From NCBI RefSeq assembly GCF_022539505.1, contig NC_061513.1, positions 184,170,017 to 184,234,016 of the forward strand: 64,000 nucleotides of DNA. Reading direction: 5' to 3'. Source of the stretch: Lolium rigidum. Its lineage: Eukaryota > Streptophyta > Magnoliopsida > Poales > Poaceae. The stretch's first letter is position 1, and every line of letters starts with the position of its first letter. Below are positions 34,864 to 46,082 of the stretch, piece by piece. The position numbers and the translations under genes were made by a program. Below the pieces are notes generated by a model. That model was given only the letters and a program-made list of their open reading frames with translations, was not told the DNA's origin and did not search any database.

Positions 34864-35941
34864 GAGCATCTCCACCTGCGCCTCCCAAATAGACGTCGGC
34901 AGTGCCCTATCGAGGCCGTCGACACATCTTCCTCGCATTGGGGAAGGTTTCCAACACCGGCGCACCCCAAACGTGAACCTCCAGAAAAAATTCAAAATCC
35001 AAAAACGCAAAAGACGGAGGATTTCATTCGATTTCTAGCGAGTTTGTACAAAAGTGTCCCGAATAAAAATAAAAAACTAGCGGTTGAAGGCGTTGTAGTC
35101 GCCGTTGTCTGCGTTGTCTCCGCCGTCGTTGTCAGAGAACTTCCAGTCCTCCTCCTCCTCTTTTGGTGCCGGTGGTGGAGAAGGAGCAATGGTACCGAGG
35201 TCGACAAAATTACCGGAGTCCCTGGCGGACCACAACTCCGCCTCCCGCGCGTTGAAGGTCACCTGCCGGTTGTGCTCGTCGACAGAGCGGCCGACGAGCA
35301 GGTGCTGCCCCGGCGCGTCCTCCGGGTCGTCGGTGCCGCGGTAGGCCGCCTGCGCCTCGAGCTCCATTTCCCAACATTTCTTCTCTGGAGGCAGCAGCGG
35401 GTGCACGGCTTCCTCCTTGGGGCGGCAAAGGTCGAGGCGCCCGCGTGGAAGCAAACCCATCGCCTCCTTCTTCACTGGGGCCGTGCTTCTGGTTGGTGCG
35501 GAGGAGCTGCCTCGCGGGCCGTCGCGGATGCCGACACTGCCGGAAGGCATCGCGTACGGTGCGGACCACTGCCCGGCCACCGGATCCAGGTTCCATGTGG
35601 GGCGGTTAAGCACTCAGAGTAGCATTGATGTCACACGGGGAGTTAGGCCACCCCCACATGTGCGTTCGTACGGCGTCTATCCTCGCCGCCTCGGGTTCCG
35701 GCAACGACTGACATTGCGCGTCTTTAAAAACATGGCCAGCGTTGTGTCTCTCTGACGAGCGAGGCTCGCGGATGAAATCCGATGTGATGTCGGTGTGCCC
35801 AACACGTAGGGACCGGCACGGGTTAACAATGGTTTTATTGGGATAGAAACTGCGTCGGCGTTTTATTAGACGCGCCGGTGTGAGCCCATTTTTAGCGCCA
35901 GCCCCATCGAGAGCGCTATTGGTCTCGCCGATGGAGATGCT
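34864..35941 (-). mobile_element. Harbinger-like non-autonomous element with an ORF (1,078 bp)
   Basis: Left end GAGCATCTCCACC and right end, inverted, AGCATCTCCATC, with TAA on both sides (34861-34863, 35942-35944). It carries one minus-strand ORF (35077-35613) and no transposase. It resembles in plan the element that broke the P450. Confidence 0.7.
35077..35613 (-). CDS. Transposon-carried ORF of unknown function
   Basis: A 178-codon frame: MLNRPTWNLDPVAGQWSAP at the start, a central RRVTFNAREAEL-like piece (NRQVTFNAREAELWSARDSG), and the tail EEEEDWKFSDNDGG then NGDYNAFNR. The acidic run followed by DY-x-AF-x-R parallels DYTVFYRHLGM at the end of the ORF in the element at 26565-28018. No known catalytic motif. 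It occupies half of its element, as a cargo or ORF1-like gene would. Confidence 0.5.
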   Translation of the reverse strand: MLNRPTWNLDPVAGQWSAPYAMPSGSVGIRDGPRGSSSAPTRSTAPVKKEAMGLLPRGRLDLCRPKEEAVHPLLPPEKKCWEMELEAQAAYRGTDDPEDAPGQHLLVGRSVDEHNRQVTFNAREAELWSARDSGNFVDLGTIAPSPPPAPKEEEEDWKFSDNDGGDNADNGDYNAFNR

Positions 35942-36517
35942 TAAACATGCGCAGACAAAAATGATTGTCAGGCCATCTCCAACGGGGCGACCCAACCCGC
36001 GCCCGCGCGTCCGAATGGGTCAACCGGACAAAAACGCGGCCCAGCGTGCGGATAAATCCCAAAAAGGATGGTCGTGGCGTCCGAGATGATCCAAAGCCAG
36101 CCCAAATCTGGGCCAAGTTTGCATGGCCACGGACACTGAGGGCTGGTCTCTCGCATCCTTCCTTGTTCTCCCCTGGCCCGCCTGTCTACCTCCCAAAACA
36201 CAGCCCCCTCGCAAACAACTCCCCCCGCTCTGCACCCACCACACGACCGGTGATTTGCGACCGTTGTCGACGCCGGCCACCAACGTCGAGACGCTGACAA
36301 GCGATGCGGCAGCATCGAAAGCGGCCTGACGTTGGCCTCGGTGCAGCGTCGGGGGCCGCCTCCGCCGACGTTGTGGTTATCTCGCTGTCGCGAGTTCTCC
36401 CACCGTCATCAGCTTCGCCGTTGTCGGCACAGGTGAGCTCTCGTGCACCGTGCTTTCAGGCCGCAAGTTGGCATGGACGACCATTGCCTGCAGGTCCCTA
36501 CGGAGGCATTGCATTGC

Positions 36518-38115
36518 TGATAACGCGTGAAGCACACGTCCTTTGGGAACCCCAAGAGGAAGGTGTGATGCGTACAACAGCAAGTTTTCCCTCAGTAAGA
36601 AACCAAGGTTATCGAACCAGTAGGAGTCAAGGGCCACGTGAAGATTGTTGGTGACTGAGTGTAGTGCGGCGCAACACCAGGGATTCCGGCGCCAACGTGG
36701 AACCTGCACAACACAATCAAAATACTTTGCCCCAACTTAACAGTGAGGTTGTCAATCTCACCGGCTTGCTGTAAACAAAGGATTAAACGTATGGTGTGGA
36801 GAATGATGTTTGCTTGCGAAGAACAACAGAGAACAGAGATTGCAGTTGATTGTATTTCAGATGTAAAAGCATGGACCGGGGTCCACAGTTCACTAGTGGT
36901 GTCTCTCCGATAAGAAATAGCATGTTGGGTGAACAAATTACAGTTGGGCAATTGATAAATAGAGAGGGCATAACAATGCACATACATATCACGATGACTA
37001 CTATGAGATTTAATCAGGGCATTACGACAAAGTACATAGACCGCTATCCAGCATGCATCTATGCCTAAAAAGTCCACCTTCGGGTTAGCATCCGCACCCC
37101 TTCCGGTATTAAGTTGCAAACAACAAACAATTGCATTAAGTATGGTGCGTAATGTAATCAACACAAATATCCTTAGACAAAGCATTGATGTTTTATCCCT
37201 AGTGGCAACAACACATCCACAACCTTAGAACTTTTCGTCACTCGTCCCGGATTCAATGGAGGCATGAACCCACTATCGAGCATAAATACTCCCTCTTGGA
37301 GTCACAAGTATCAACTTAGCCGAGCCTCTACTAGCAACGGAGAGCATGCAAGATCATAAACAACACATATATGATAGATTGATAATCAACTTGACATAGT
37401 ATTCCATATTCATCGGATCCCAACAAACACAACATGTAGCATTACAAATAGATGATCTTGATCATGATAGGCAGCTCACAAGATCTAACATGATAGCACA
37501 ATGAGGAGAAGACAACCATCTAGCTACTGCTATGGATCCATAGTCCAAGGATGAACTACTCACACATCAGTCCGGAGGCGATCATGGTGATGAAGAGTCC
37601 TCCGGGTGATGATTCCCCTCTCCGGCAGGGTGCCGGAGGCGATCTCCTGAATCCCCCGAGATGGGATTGGCGGCGGCGGCGTCTCCGGAACTTTTTCCGT
37701 ATCGTGGCTCTCGGTAATAGGGTTTTCGCGACGGAGAGTATAAGTAGGCGGAAGGGCAGAGTCGGAGGAGGCACGGGGGCCCCACACCATAGGCCGGCGC
37801 GGGCCCCATCCAGGCCGCGCCGCTCTATGGTCTGGCCACCCCGTGGCCCCATTTCGTATGCTCTTCGGTCTTCTGGAAGCTCCGTGGAAAAATAAGACCC
37901 TGGGCGTTGATTTCGTCCAATTCCGAGAATATTTCCTTTTTAGGATTTCTGAAACCAAAAACAGCAGAAAACAGGAACTGGCGCTTCGGCATCTTGTCAA
38001 TAGGTTAGTGCCGGGAAATGCATATACTTGATATAAAGTGTATATAAAACATGTGAGTATTGTCATAAAACTAGCATGGAACATAAGAAATTATAGATAC
38101 GTTTGAGAAGTATCA
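36518..38115 (-). repeat. Solo LTR with target-site duplication (1,598 bp)
   Basis: Ends are TGATAACGCG on the left and AAGTATCA on the right, so TGATA/TATCA. ATTGC is duplicated at 36513-36517 and 38116-38120. Read on the minus strand it starts TGATACTTCTC, very like the LTRs at 165-1600 and 12373-14019, but its other end (GCGTTATCA) differs. It holds a GC-rich palindrome at 37781-37836. There is no internal sequence, so it arose by LTR-LTR recombination. Its right end is also present in the second block (57978-58093). Confidence 0.88.
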
Positions 38116-38273
38116 ATTGCCCCCGCCCGCGAGGTGTTCAGTGAAATGGGTCATCATGGTGGACAGCGGCGAGGAGTTCTTCTACAAGAACTTCATCAGC
38201 ACGTCCTCAGACGACGAGTCCGTGGACGACTTTCTCACGAAGGCTGCGTTGCTCACCACGAGCACAATGTCGC

Positions 38274-38813
38274 TAGGGCTGGAATTCGAGCCGAGCCCGA
38301 GCCAGCTCGGCTTGCCTCGCTAAGCTCGGTCAACAATCGAGTTAGCTCGACTCGACTCGTTTAACAATCGAGTCCGGATTTGAAACTCGGCTTGACTCGC
38401 AAAGCTCGCGAGTAACTCACGAGTAGCTCGTTTAAAACTGTCAAATAGAACATGTAATATGTACAATGCATTTTTCCCGAATATTTGAGCATAAATAATG
38501 AACAACAAGCATTAGGACTATGGTACCGCAAAAATATAAACCATAATGCTCAATATATCATCGGCATAAGATTGCCAAGTTGAGAAACCACAAATTTACT
38601 TGCGCATTTTGGTGGGCTTGGGCCAAATTCATTTTTACCGAGCTAAACGAGCTACTCGTGAGTTCGATGAACTCGGCTCGTTTAGCTTGAACTCGTATAA
38701 CGAGAAAATATGAAACTCGGCTTGGCTCGTTATACACCGAGTTCGAATCGAGACGAGTCGAGTCACGAGTTACTCGTTTAGCTCGCGAGTTTCGAGTTTT
38801 AATTCCAGGCCTA
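38274..38813. mobile_element. hAT-type MITE (540 bp)
   Basis: Left end TAGGGCTGGAATTCGAG and right end, inverted, TAGGCCTGGAATTAAAA. An exact 8-bp duplication AATGTCGC lies at 38266-38273 and 38814-38821. Both arms are full of GCTCG/CGAGC words and can fold on each other. The second block reads straight through this site with one AATGTCGC (58239-58260 region), which confirms the insertion. Confidence 0.93.
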
Positions 38814-38859
38814 AATGTCGCGCAGATCCCCGTGTACCGGGGGTCCATGCCTGGGCGCG

Positions 38860-40374
38860 TGATATGTCCAATTTGCATCACTATTTTATATCATAATTTG
38901 CTGTTATTCATTGATATATTTCATATTTAGAGATGATACTTATGTTATTTCATCTATTTTGCATGTTTCATGATTATTTGGAGATCGCGCACCGGAGCCA
39001 GGATTCTGCTGGAAAAAGCACCGTCAGGATGCAATATTTCGGAAGATTAGCAATTGACGGGAATTACACGAAAATTCCTATTTTTCCAGAAGACGAAGAG
39101 AGCCAGAAGGGGGAGCCGAGGGGACCCGAGGTGGGCCCACCCCATAGGCCGGCGCGGCCCAAGGCCTGGCCGCGCCGCCCTGTGAGGAGGGGGCCCACAG
39201 CCCCTCTCGCCTCCTTTTCTTCGCGTACGCCTTCGTCCCGAAAACCTAAGCTCCAGAGGGTACGTCGCGAAGAGACACAGCCGCCTCTACGGGGCGGAGA
39301 ACACCAGAGAGAAAAGAGCTCTCCGGCGGGCAGGAATCCGCCAGGGTAATTCCCTCCCGGAGGGGGAAATCGACGCCATCGTCATCGTCATCGAGCTGGA
39401 CATCATCTCCATCACCACCGTCATCATCATCATCATCATCACCGCCATCTCCACCGCTGCACCTCGTCACCGCTGTAACAATTTGGGTTTGATCTTGATT
39501 GTTTGATAGGGGAAACTCTCCCGGTGTTGATTTCTACTTGTTATTGATGCTATTGAGTGAAACCGTTGAACCAAGGTTTATGTTCAGATTGTTATTCATT
39601 ATCATATCACCTCTGATCATGTTCCATATGATGTCTCGTGAGTAGTTCGTTTAGTTCTTGAGGACATGGGTGAAGTCTAAATGTTAGTAGTGAAGTATGG
39701 TTGAGTAATATTCAATGTTATGATATTTAAGTTGTGGTGTTATTCTTCTAGTGGTGTCGTGTGAATGTCGACTACACGACACTTCACCATTTATGGGCCT
39801 AGGGGAATACATCTTGTACTCGTTTGCCAATTGCGGGGTTGCCGGAGTGACGAAACACTGAGCCCCTGTTGGTATATCGATGCGGGAGGGATTGCGAGGA
39901 TCTTAGAGTTTAAGGCTGTGGTTAGATTTACCTTAATTACTTTCTTGTAGTTGCGGATGCTTGCAAGGGGTATAATCACAAGTATGTATTAGTCCTAGGA
40001 AGGGCGGTACATTAGCATAGGTTCACCCACACAACACTTATCAAAACAATGAAGATTAATCAGCTGTATGTAGCGAAAGCACTAGACTAAATTCCCGTGT
40101 GTCCTCGAGAACGTTTGGTCATTATAAGTAAACAAACCGGCTTGTCCTTTGTGCTAAAAAGGATTGGGCCACTCGCTGCAATTATTTCTCTCGCACTTTA
40201 CTTACTCGTACTTTGTTCATCTGTTACATCAAAACCCCATGAATACTTGTCTGTGAGCATTTACAGTGAATCCTTCATCGAAACTGCTTGTCAACACCTT
40301 CGCTCCTCGTTGGGATCGACATTCTTACTTATCGAAGATACTTGCGATACACCCCCTATACTTGTGGGTCATCA
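38860..40374 (+). repeat. 5' LTR of the Athila-type element
   Basis: 1,515 bp, TGATATGTCC...GGTCATCA. It contains a GC-rich palindrome at 39139-39196 and a CAT/ATC trinucleotide run at 39375-39450. Short frames inside it are not genes. Confidence 0.92.
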
Positions 40375-40386
40375 AGACTATTTTCC

Positions 40387-40403
40387 GGCGCCGTTGCCGG
40401 GGA
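40387..40403 (+). other. Primer-binding site of the Athila-type element
   Basis: GGCGCCGTTGCCGGGGA, 12 bases after the LTR, is complementary to the 3' end of plant tRNA-Asp, the usual primer of Athila elements. The expected first T is replaced by C. Confidence 0.85.
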
Positions 40404-40490
40404 GTGAAGCGCTATTGGTAAGTGGAATTGGTAAGGAAAACCTTTACTTGTTTGTGCTGATTTTATTTACTGCCTTCTGCTATAAGTCAT

Positions 40491-42125
40491 TATGGAGAGA
40501 TCTTCTCTTCAATTTCTATTTGGGAAATCTACTACTACCGCAACGGTAGTGGATGAGGCGCCAGGTGAGGAAGTGATACCATATAAAATACCTATGAAAA
40601 TTATTGAACGTGTTATGGATAACCGCTATGAAGGGGATGGAACTGTCCATCCTGGTGATCATTTACTGTTTTTACATGAATTATGCGGGTTATTCAAATG
40701 TGCAGGTATTTCTATGAATGAAGTTAGAAAAAACTATTCTCTATATTGCTGTCTGGTAAAGCGGCGCATTGGTATAAATTGCTGAAGAATGGTGATTCTC
40801 TTGATTGGGAGGACATTGTTCCTTTATTTTATTCCAAATTCTATCCTCCAAGTGAAATTCACAAAGATTGTAACCGCATATATAATTTCTGGCCTCACGA
40901 TGGAGAAAGTATTGCCCAAGCTTGGGGGAGATTGAAGTCTTTAATGCTCAAATGCCCCATTCATGAGCTTCCTGGTAATGTTATTATTGATAATTTCTAT
41001 GCAAGACTTTCTTTTCAAGACAAGACCTTGCTGGATACTTCTTGTTCTGGATCATTTACACGCAACAAAGAAGAGTTTAAAAGGGACCTTCTTGATCGAA
41101 TCCAGGAGAATACTGAAGGATGGGAGAACGACAAGGATAGAAAATCAGGTATAATTTATGATTATAAATGCATTGAAGCTTTTATGGATACTGATAAATT
41201 TCGTAATATGAGTGCTACTTATGGTCTTGATTCTCAAGTTGCTGCAAATCTTTATAAAGCTTTTGCTTCTCATTATGAATTGCCTAAGAAGAACTTTGAT
41301 AAGTATCATGAACCGTATAAAGATAAAATTGATTCATCTATAAATAAATGTGTTGTAGTTGAAACTGTTGATCATGTTATTCCTGAAGCTTATATTGAAA
41401 AAACTCCTTTCCCTGTTAAAATGAAGGAGTACTCTGTTATAAATAGTGCGGTTCATAAAAGTGAAAAGAAACCTATAGAACCCGAAGAACAAATAAAAGT
41501 TGAACTCTGCTTTGTCGCAATTGTTAAAGATCTTGTGGTCGAAAATGTAGAAGATGGTCATATTATTTTTTGTGAAGATGCTTCTAATATTGTTTCGCAT
41601 CCTAATAAGTCTAGAAAAACTAGTGTTCCTATGCTATCTGTTAGAATTGGTGATCATTGTTATTATGGTTTATGTGACATTGGTGCAAGTATTAGCGCTA
41701 TTCCTTATGAGCTTTACACGGAGATTATGCACGAAATTGGTTCTTGTGAACTTGAAGATATTGATGTGGTTATTCGGCTAGCCAATAGAGAAACTATCTC
41801 TCCAATTGGTATTGTTCGAGATGTGGAAGTTTTATGTGGCAAGATTAAATATCCTGCTGATTTTCTGGTACTTGGTTATGCTACTAGTAAGTATTGTCCT
41901 ATTATTTTTGGTAGACCATTCCTAAATACTTGTGGAGCTGTTATAGATTGCAAGAAGGAAAAGATTTTTACTAAATTTGCTGGTGAATCTTATGAGTTTA
42001 ATTTCTCTAAATTTGCCAAAACTCCTTATAAAGCTGATTTGCCTAATAATGATTTTAGAGTTGAACAGTGTGCGTCTATTGCTCTTGCTCCTAATAATCC
42101 TTTGCAGCAAACATTTGGAGAATAG
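40491..42125 (+). pseudogene. gag and protease region of the Athila-type element
   Basis: The start MERSSLQFLFG is followed by a frameshift near 40750-40780 into a long frame with AHWYKLLKNGDSLDWEDIVPLFYSKFYP and FWPHDGESIAQAWGRLKSL, the retrotransposon gag core. Further on, SVRIGDHCYYGLCDIGASISAIPYELY contains the aspartic protease box as DIGAS, and PIIFGRPFLNT is the conserved protease end. There is no zinc knuckle visible, in keeping with Athila-type gag. The frame ends at 42125, and a shift is needed to continue into RT. Confidence 0.8.
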
Positions 42126-43399
42126 TGAGAGTGAAGTCTTTAGGGAAGAAAGAAATGAGCTTGATGAAATTTTCCTTCGTCAACCTATCCTTAAACATGA
42201 CTTGCCAGTTGAAGATTTAGGTACAACACCACCACCAAAGGAAGATCCTCGTTTTCGATTTAAAACCATTGCCCGATAATCTTAAGTATGCTCATATTGA
42301 TGATAAGAAAATATATCCTGTTATTATTAGTTCTAAGCTTTCAGAGATTGAGGAAGAAAGGTTATTGGAAATATTGAAGAAACACCGAGGAGCTATTGGC
42401 TATACGCTTGATGATTTGAAGGGGATTTCTCCTTCTATTTGCCAACATGTTATTAATATGGAAGATGATGCAAAGCCTGTTGTTGAACATCAGCGTCGTC
42501 TAATTCCGAAGATGAAGGAGGTGGTAAGGAATGAGGTATTAAAACTTCTTGAAGCTGGTATTATATATCCTATTGCTGATAGTAGATGGGTTAGTCATGT
42601 GCATTGCGTTCCTAAGAAAGGAGGAATGACTGTTGTGCCTAATGATAATGATGAGCTCATCCCTCAAAGAGTAGTTGTAGGGTATAGAATGTGCATTGAT
42701 TTTCGAAAAGTTAATAAAGTTACTAAGAAAGATCATTACCCTTTACCATTTATTGATCAAATGCTAGAAAGGTTGTCTAAAAATACTCATTTTTGTTTTC
42801 TTGATGGTTATTCTGGGTTTTCACAAATTGCCGTTAAAACTAAAGATCAAGAGAAAACCACTTTCACTTGTCCCTATGGAACTTATGCTTATAGGCGTAT
42901 GCCTTTTGGTTTATGTAATGCTCCTGCTACTTTTCAAAGATGCATGTCTGCTATTTTTCATGGTTTTTGTGAGAGTATTGTAGAGGTATTCATGGATGAT
43001 TTTTCTGTCTATGGGAATTCTTTTCATAGTTGCTTGCGAAACCTTGATAAAGTTTTGCAGAGATGTGAAGAAACTAACCTTGTTCTTAATTGGGAGAAAT
43101 GCCACTTTTTGGTTAATGAAGGAATTGTATTGGGACATAAAATTTCCGAGAGAGGTATTGAAGTTGATAGAGCTAAAGTTGAAGCTATTGAGAAGATGCC
43201 CTATCCTAGGGATGTTAAAGGTATTCGTAGTGTTCTTGGTCATGCTGGGTTTTATAGGAGATTTATTAAAGACTTCTCTAAGATTTCAAAGCCTCTTACT
43301 AATCTTCTTCAAAAAGATGTACCTTTTGTTTTTGATGATGATTGTAAGGAAACTTTTGAAACTCTAAAGAAAGCCTTAACAACTGGCCCCTATAGTTGA
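42125..43399 (+). pseudogene. Reverse transcriptase region of the Athila-type element
   Basis: A linker with FLRQPILKHDLPVEDLGTTPPPKEDPRF leads, after a shift near 42265, to PDNLKYAHIDDKKIYPVIIS. Then come RMCIDFRKVNKVTKKDHYPLPFIDQML, FLDGYSGFSQIAV and the catalytic box VFMDDFSVYG (FMDD, a Gypsy variant of YxDD), then GIRSVLGHAGFYRRFIKDFSKI, the connection to RNase H. A one-base shift after TTGPYS at about 43397 ends the frame. Confidence 0.82.
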
Positions 43400-45210
43400 A
43401 CCTCCCGATTGGAACTTACCATTTGAAATTATGTGTGATGCTAGTGATTTTGCTGTAGGCGTTGTTCTTGGACAGCGGGTAGATAAGAAATTGAATGTTA
43501 TTCATTATGCTAGTAAAACTCTTGATGCTGCTCAAAGAAATTATGCTACTACTGAAAAAGAATTGTTAGCTGTAGTCTTTGCTTGTGATAAATTTAGATC
43601 TTATATTGTTGATTCAAAAGTTACGATTCATACCGATCATGCTGCAATTAGATACCTTATGACAAAGAAAGATGCTAAGCCGAGGCTTATTAGATGGGTA
43701 CTTCTTTTGCAAGAATTTGATTTACATATTGTAGATAGGAAAGGTGCTGATAATCCTGTTGCTGATAATTTGTCTAAATTGGAAAATATTGTTTATGATT
43801 CTGTTCCTGTTAATGATAGTTTTCCAAATGAACAATTGGCTGTAATAAAGGTGAGCTCGCGAGACAGTCCTTGGTATGTTGATTATGCTAACTTTATTGT
43901 TTCCAAGTACTTGCCTCCAACCTTTTTAGCTCAGCAAAGGAGGAAATTCTTTTATGACTTGAGGCATTATTTTTGGGATGACCCACATTTATATAAAGAA
44001 GGAGTGGATGGTATTCTGCGAAGATGTGTTCCCGAATATGAACAACAAGAGATATTGAGTAAATGTCATGGTAGTGCTTATGGAGGACATCACGCCGGAG
44101 ATAGAACCGCGCAAAAGGTTCTACAATCAGGTTTCTATTGGCCAACTCACTTCAAAGATGCAAGGAAGTTTATTTTATCTTGTGATGAATGTCAAAGGGT
44201 TGGTAATATCTCCAGACGCAATGAAATGCCTATGAATTATACTCTTGTTATTGAACCATTCGATTGTTGGGGATTCGACTTCATGGGTCCTTTCCCTTCT
44301 TCAGAAGGTAACACTCATATACTTGTCGATGTTGATTATGTTACTAAATGGGTAGAAGCTATACCCACAAAAAGTGCTGATGGTGAAACTTCTTTAAAAA
44401 TGCTTTTAGATATTATTTTTCCTAGATTTGGAGTACCTAGATATATTATGACTGATGGAGGTTCTCATTTTATTCATGGAGGTTTTAGAAAAACTCTTGC
44501 TAAGTATGGTATTAATCATAGAATTGCTTCCGCTTATCATCCTCAAACTAGTGGGCAAGTAGAACTATCAAATAGAGAAATTAAATCTATCTTGCAAAAG
44601 ACTCGTTAATAAAACTAGAAAGAATTGGGCTAGTAAATTGAAGGAAGCACTATGGGCTTATAGAACTGCTTATAAAAATCCCATGGGAATGTCACCTTAT
44701 AAAATGGTTTATGGAAAAGCTTGTCATTTACCTTTAGAACTAGAGCACAAAGCTTATTGGGCTGTTAGAGAACTAAATAAAGATCCTAAACTAGCCGGTA
44801 ATAAGAGGTTGATGCAATTAAGTTATTTAGATGAATGGAGAAGTGAAGCTTATGAAAATGCTAAACTCTTTAAAGAGAAAGTTAAGAAATGGCATGATAG
44901 AAGGATTATCAAAAGAGAGTTTAATATTGGGGATAAAGTCCTATTGTATCGGTCTCGTCTCAGATTCTTTGCGGGGAAATTACTCTCGAAATGGGAAGGA
45001 CCATATGTTGTTGAGGAGGTGTATCGTTCAGGAGCAATTAAAGTTAGCTCTCTCCAAGGCAATGCCACGCAAGTGGTGAATGGACAAAGACTCAAGCACT
45101 ATATCTCAGGTGATTCTTATAATGTAGATGTTGATGTTATTCGAGTGGAAACACCGGAGGCTTTCATCAAAGGTCAAATTGGCAGTCCGCCAGAACTCGA
45201 CTTTGAATAG
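43400..45210 (+). pseudogene. RNase H and integrase region of the Athila-type element
   Basis: [20 protein letters not shown] and [19 protein letters not shown] belong to RNase H with its Asp and Glu. The integrase zinc site is [11 protein letters not shown]...CDECQRVG (His-His-Cys-Cys). The core has [17 protein letters not shown] and [14 protein letters not shown], giving Asp, Asp and Glu. A one-base insertion near 44600 interrupts the protein at LQKTR; the C-terminal part resumes at 44638 (WAYRTAYKNPMGMSPY, GDKVLLYRSRLRFF) and ends at 45210. Catalytic residues are all present, so loss of function is from the frameshifts. Confidence 0.82.
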
Positions 45211-45548
45211 GTAACAGTACAGGTAATAAAAAGTTCGCGATTTACTTTCCGAACATTGTTTTTGCTGTTTTTGGAAAATATGAAAAATTACGAGATCGAA
45301 ACGGAGTGGAGGAGACGCACGAGGGCGTGCCCCCACAGGCCGGCGCGGGCCCCAGCCTGGCCGCGCCGCCCTGTGAGCTGGGCCCCTCGTCGCCCCTCTC
45401 CGACTCTGGTTCGACCTGGTACTTTCCGTTTGTTGTAAAAAAAATTGCTATATAATCCCCCGGACCCCTGGAGGTCCGTATATCGTTTTCTCGACGTGTT
45501 TTGTTTCGAGCTGTTTCTGCCAGGATTTGTCTTTGATCTAGAAGCACC

Positions 45549-46082
45549 ATGGTCTCCCACAACAAGGACAAGGAGCCTTCGGAGGAAGGTATTCAAGACC
45601 CCGAGTTGAAGGAAGAAGTGAAGGAGGATGAAGAGGAAGTCGAAGAAGTTCCGCAAGTACGCCCGCGCACCACCATTGCAAGCATCGGAGTGGTGTCAAC
45701 CCCGTTCAACGCCAAGAAGAGCGCACGGATTAGCATCGGAGGAGGAGTTCCACGTCATTACCTAGCTCCAAAGACATCTTCTTCAGGCACTTACCATCCC
45801 TTCCGCAATCTAATCTACAATAATCAAATTGAAAGGACTCCCAAGACAGCATTGCCTAGCAATTGGGATATAGATCGTTCTAACACTGCAGGAAGGACGA
45901 AGCCTGAAGCCGAAGGTTGGGGAAATAACTCCAAGAATTGGGACTCGCCGTCGGACATACTTCTTAATCGCGTCGAGCACAATTCGGAGATGATCCGCAA
46001 CCTCATGTACAAGATTGACGAGCTTCAAGAGCTTGTGGAGAAGCTTGTGAGGAATTCATCACCACCACCGCCAAAGGAGTAA
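45549..46082 (+). CDS. Extra ORF downstream of pol in the Athila-type element, function unknown
   Basis: An uninterrupted frame of 177 codons: an acidic start (EEGIQDPELKEEVKEDEEEVEE), a middle with PRHYLAPKTSSSGTYHPFRNL and LPSNWDID, and a helical heptad-like end SEMIRNLMYKIDELQELVEKLVRNS followed by four prolines. It occupies the place where Athila elements may carry an env-like gene, but I see no signal peptide and no membrane segment, so envelope is not supported. It is the only intact gene-like frame of the element. The coiled-coil C-terminus suggests oligomerisation. Confidence 0.6.
   Translation: MVSHNKDKEPSEEGIQDPELKEEVKEDEEEVEEVPQVRPRTTIASIGVVSTPFNAKKSARISIGGGVPRHYLAPKTSSSGTYHPFRNLIYNNQIERTPKTALPSNWDIDRSNTAGRTKPEAEGWGNNSKNWDSPSDILLNRVEHNSEMIRNLMYKIDELQELVEKLVRNSSPPPPKE

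Noticed and set aside
36592..38084. Frames of 174-197 codons on the minus strand
   Set aside because: They are inside the solo LTR 36518-38115 and follow from low stop density in GC-rich LTR sequence.
39375..39450. Trinucleotide (ATC/CAT) run as a microsatellite locus of interest
   Set aside because: It is part of the Athila LTR and appears again at the same place in the 3' LTR (48390-48465), so it is not a separate locus.
40387..40403. tRNA gene
   Set aside because: Only the part complementary to the 3' end of tRNA-Asp is present; it is a primer-binding site. The same holds for 14944-14961 and 20502-20513.
45549..46082. Envelope gene of the Athila-type element
   Set aside because: The position would fit, but there is no signal peptide, membrane span or cleavage site.
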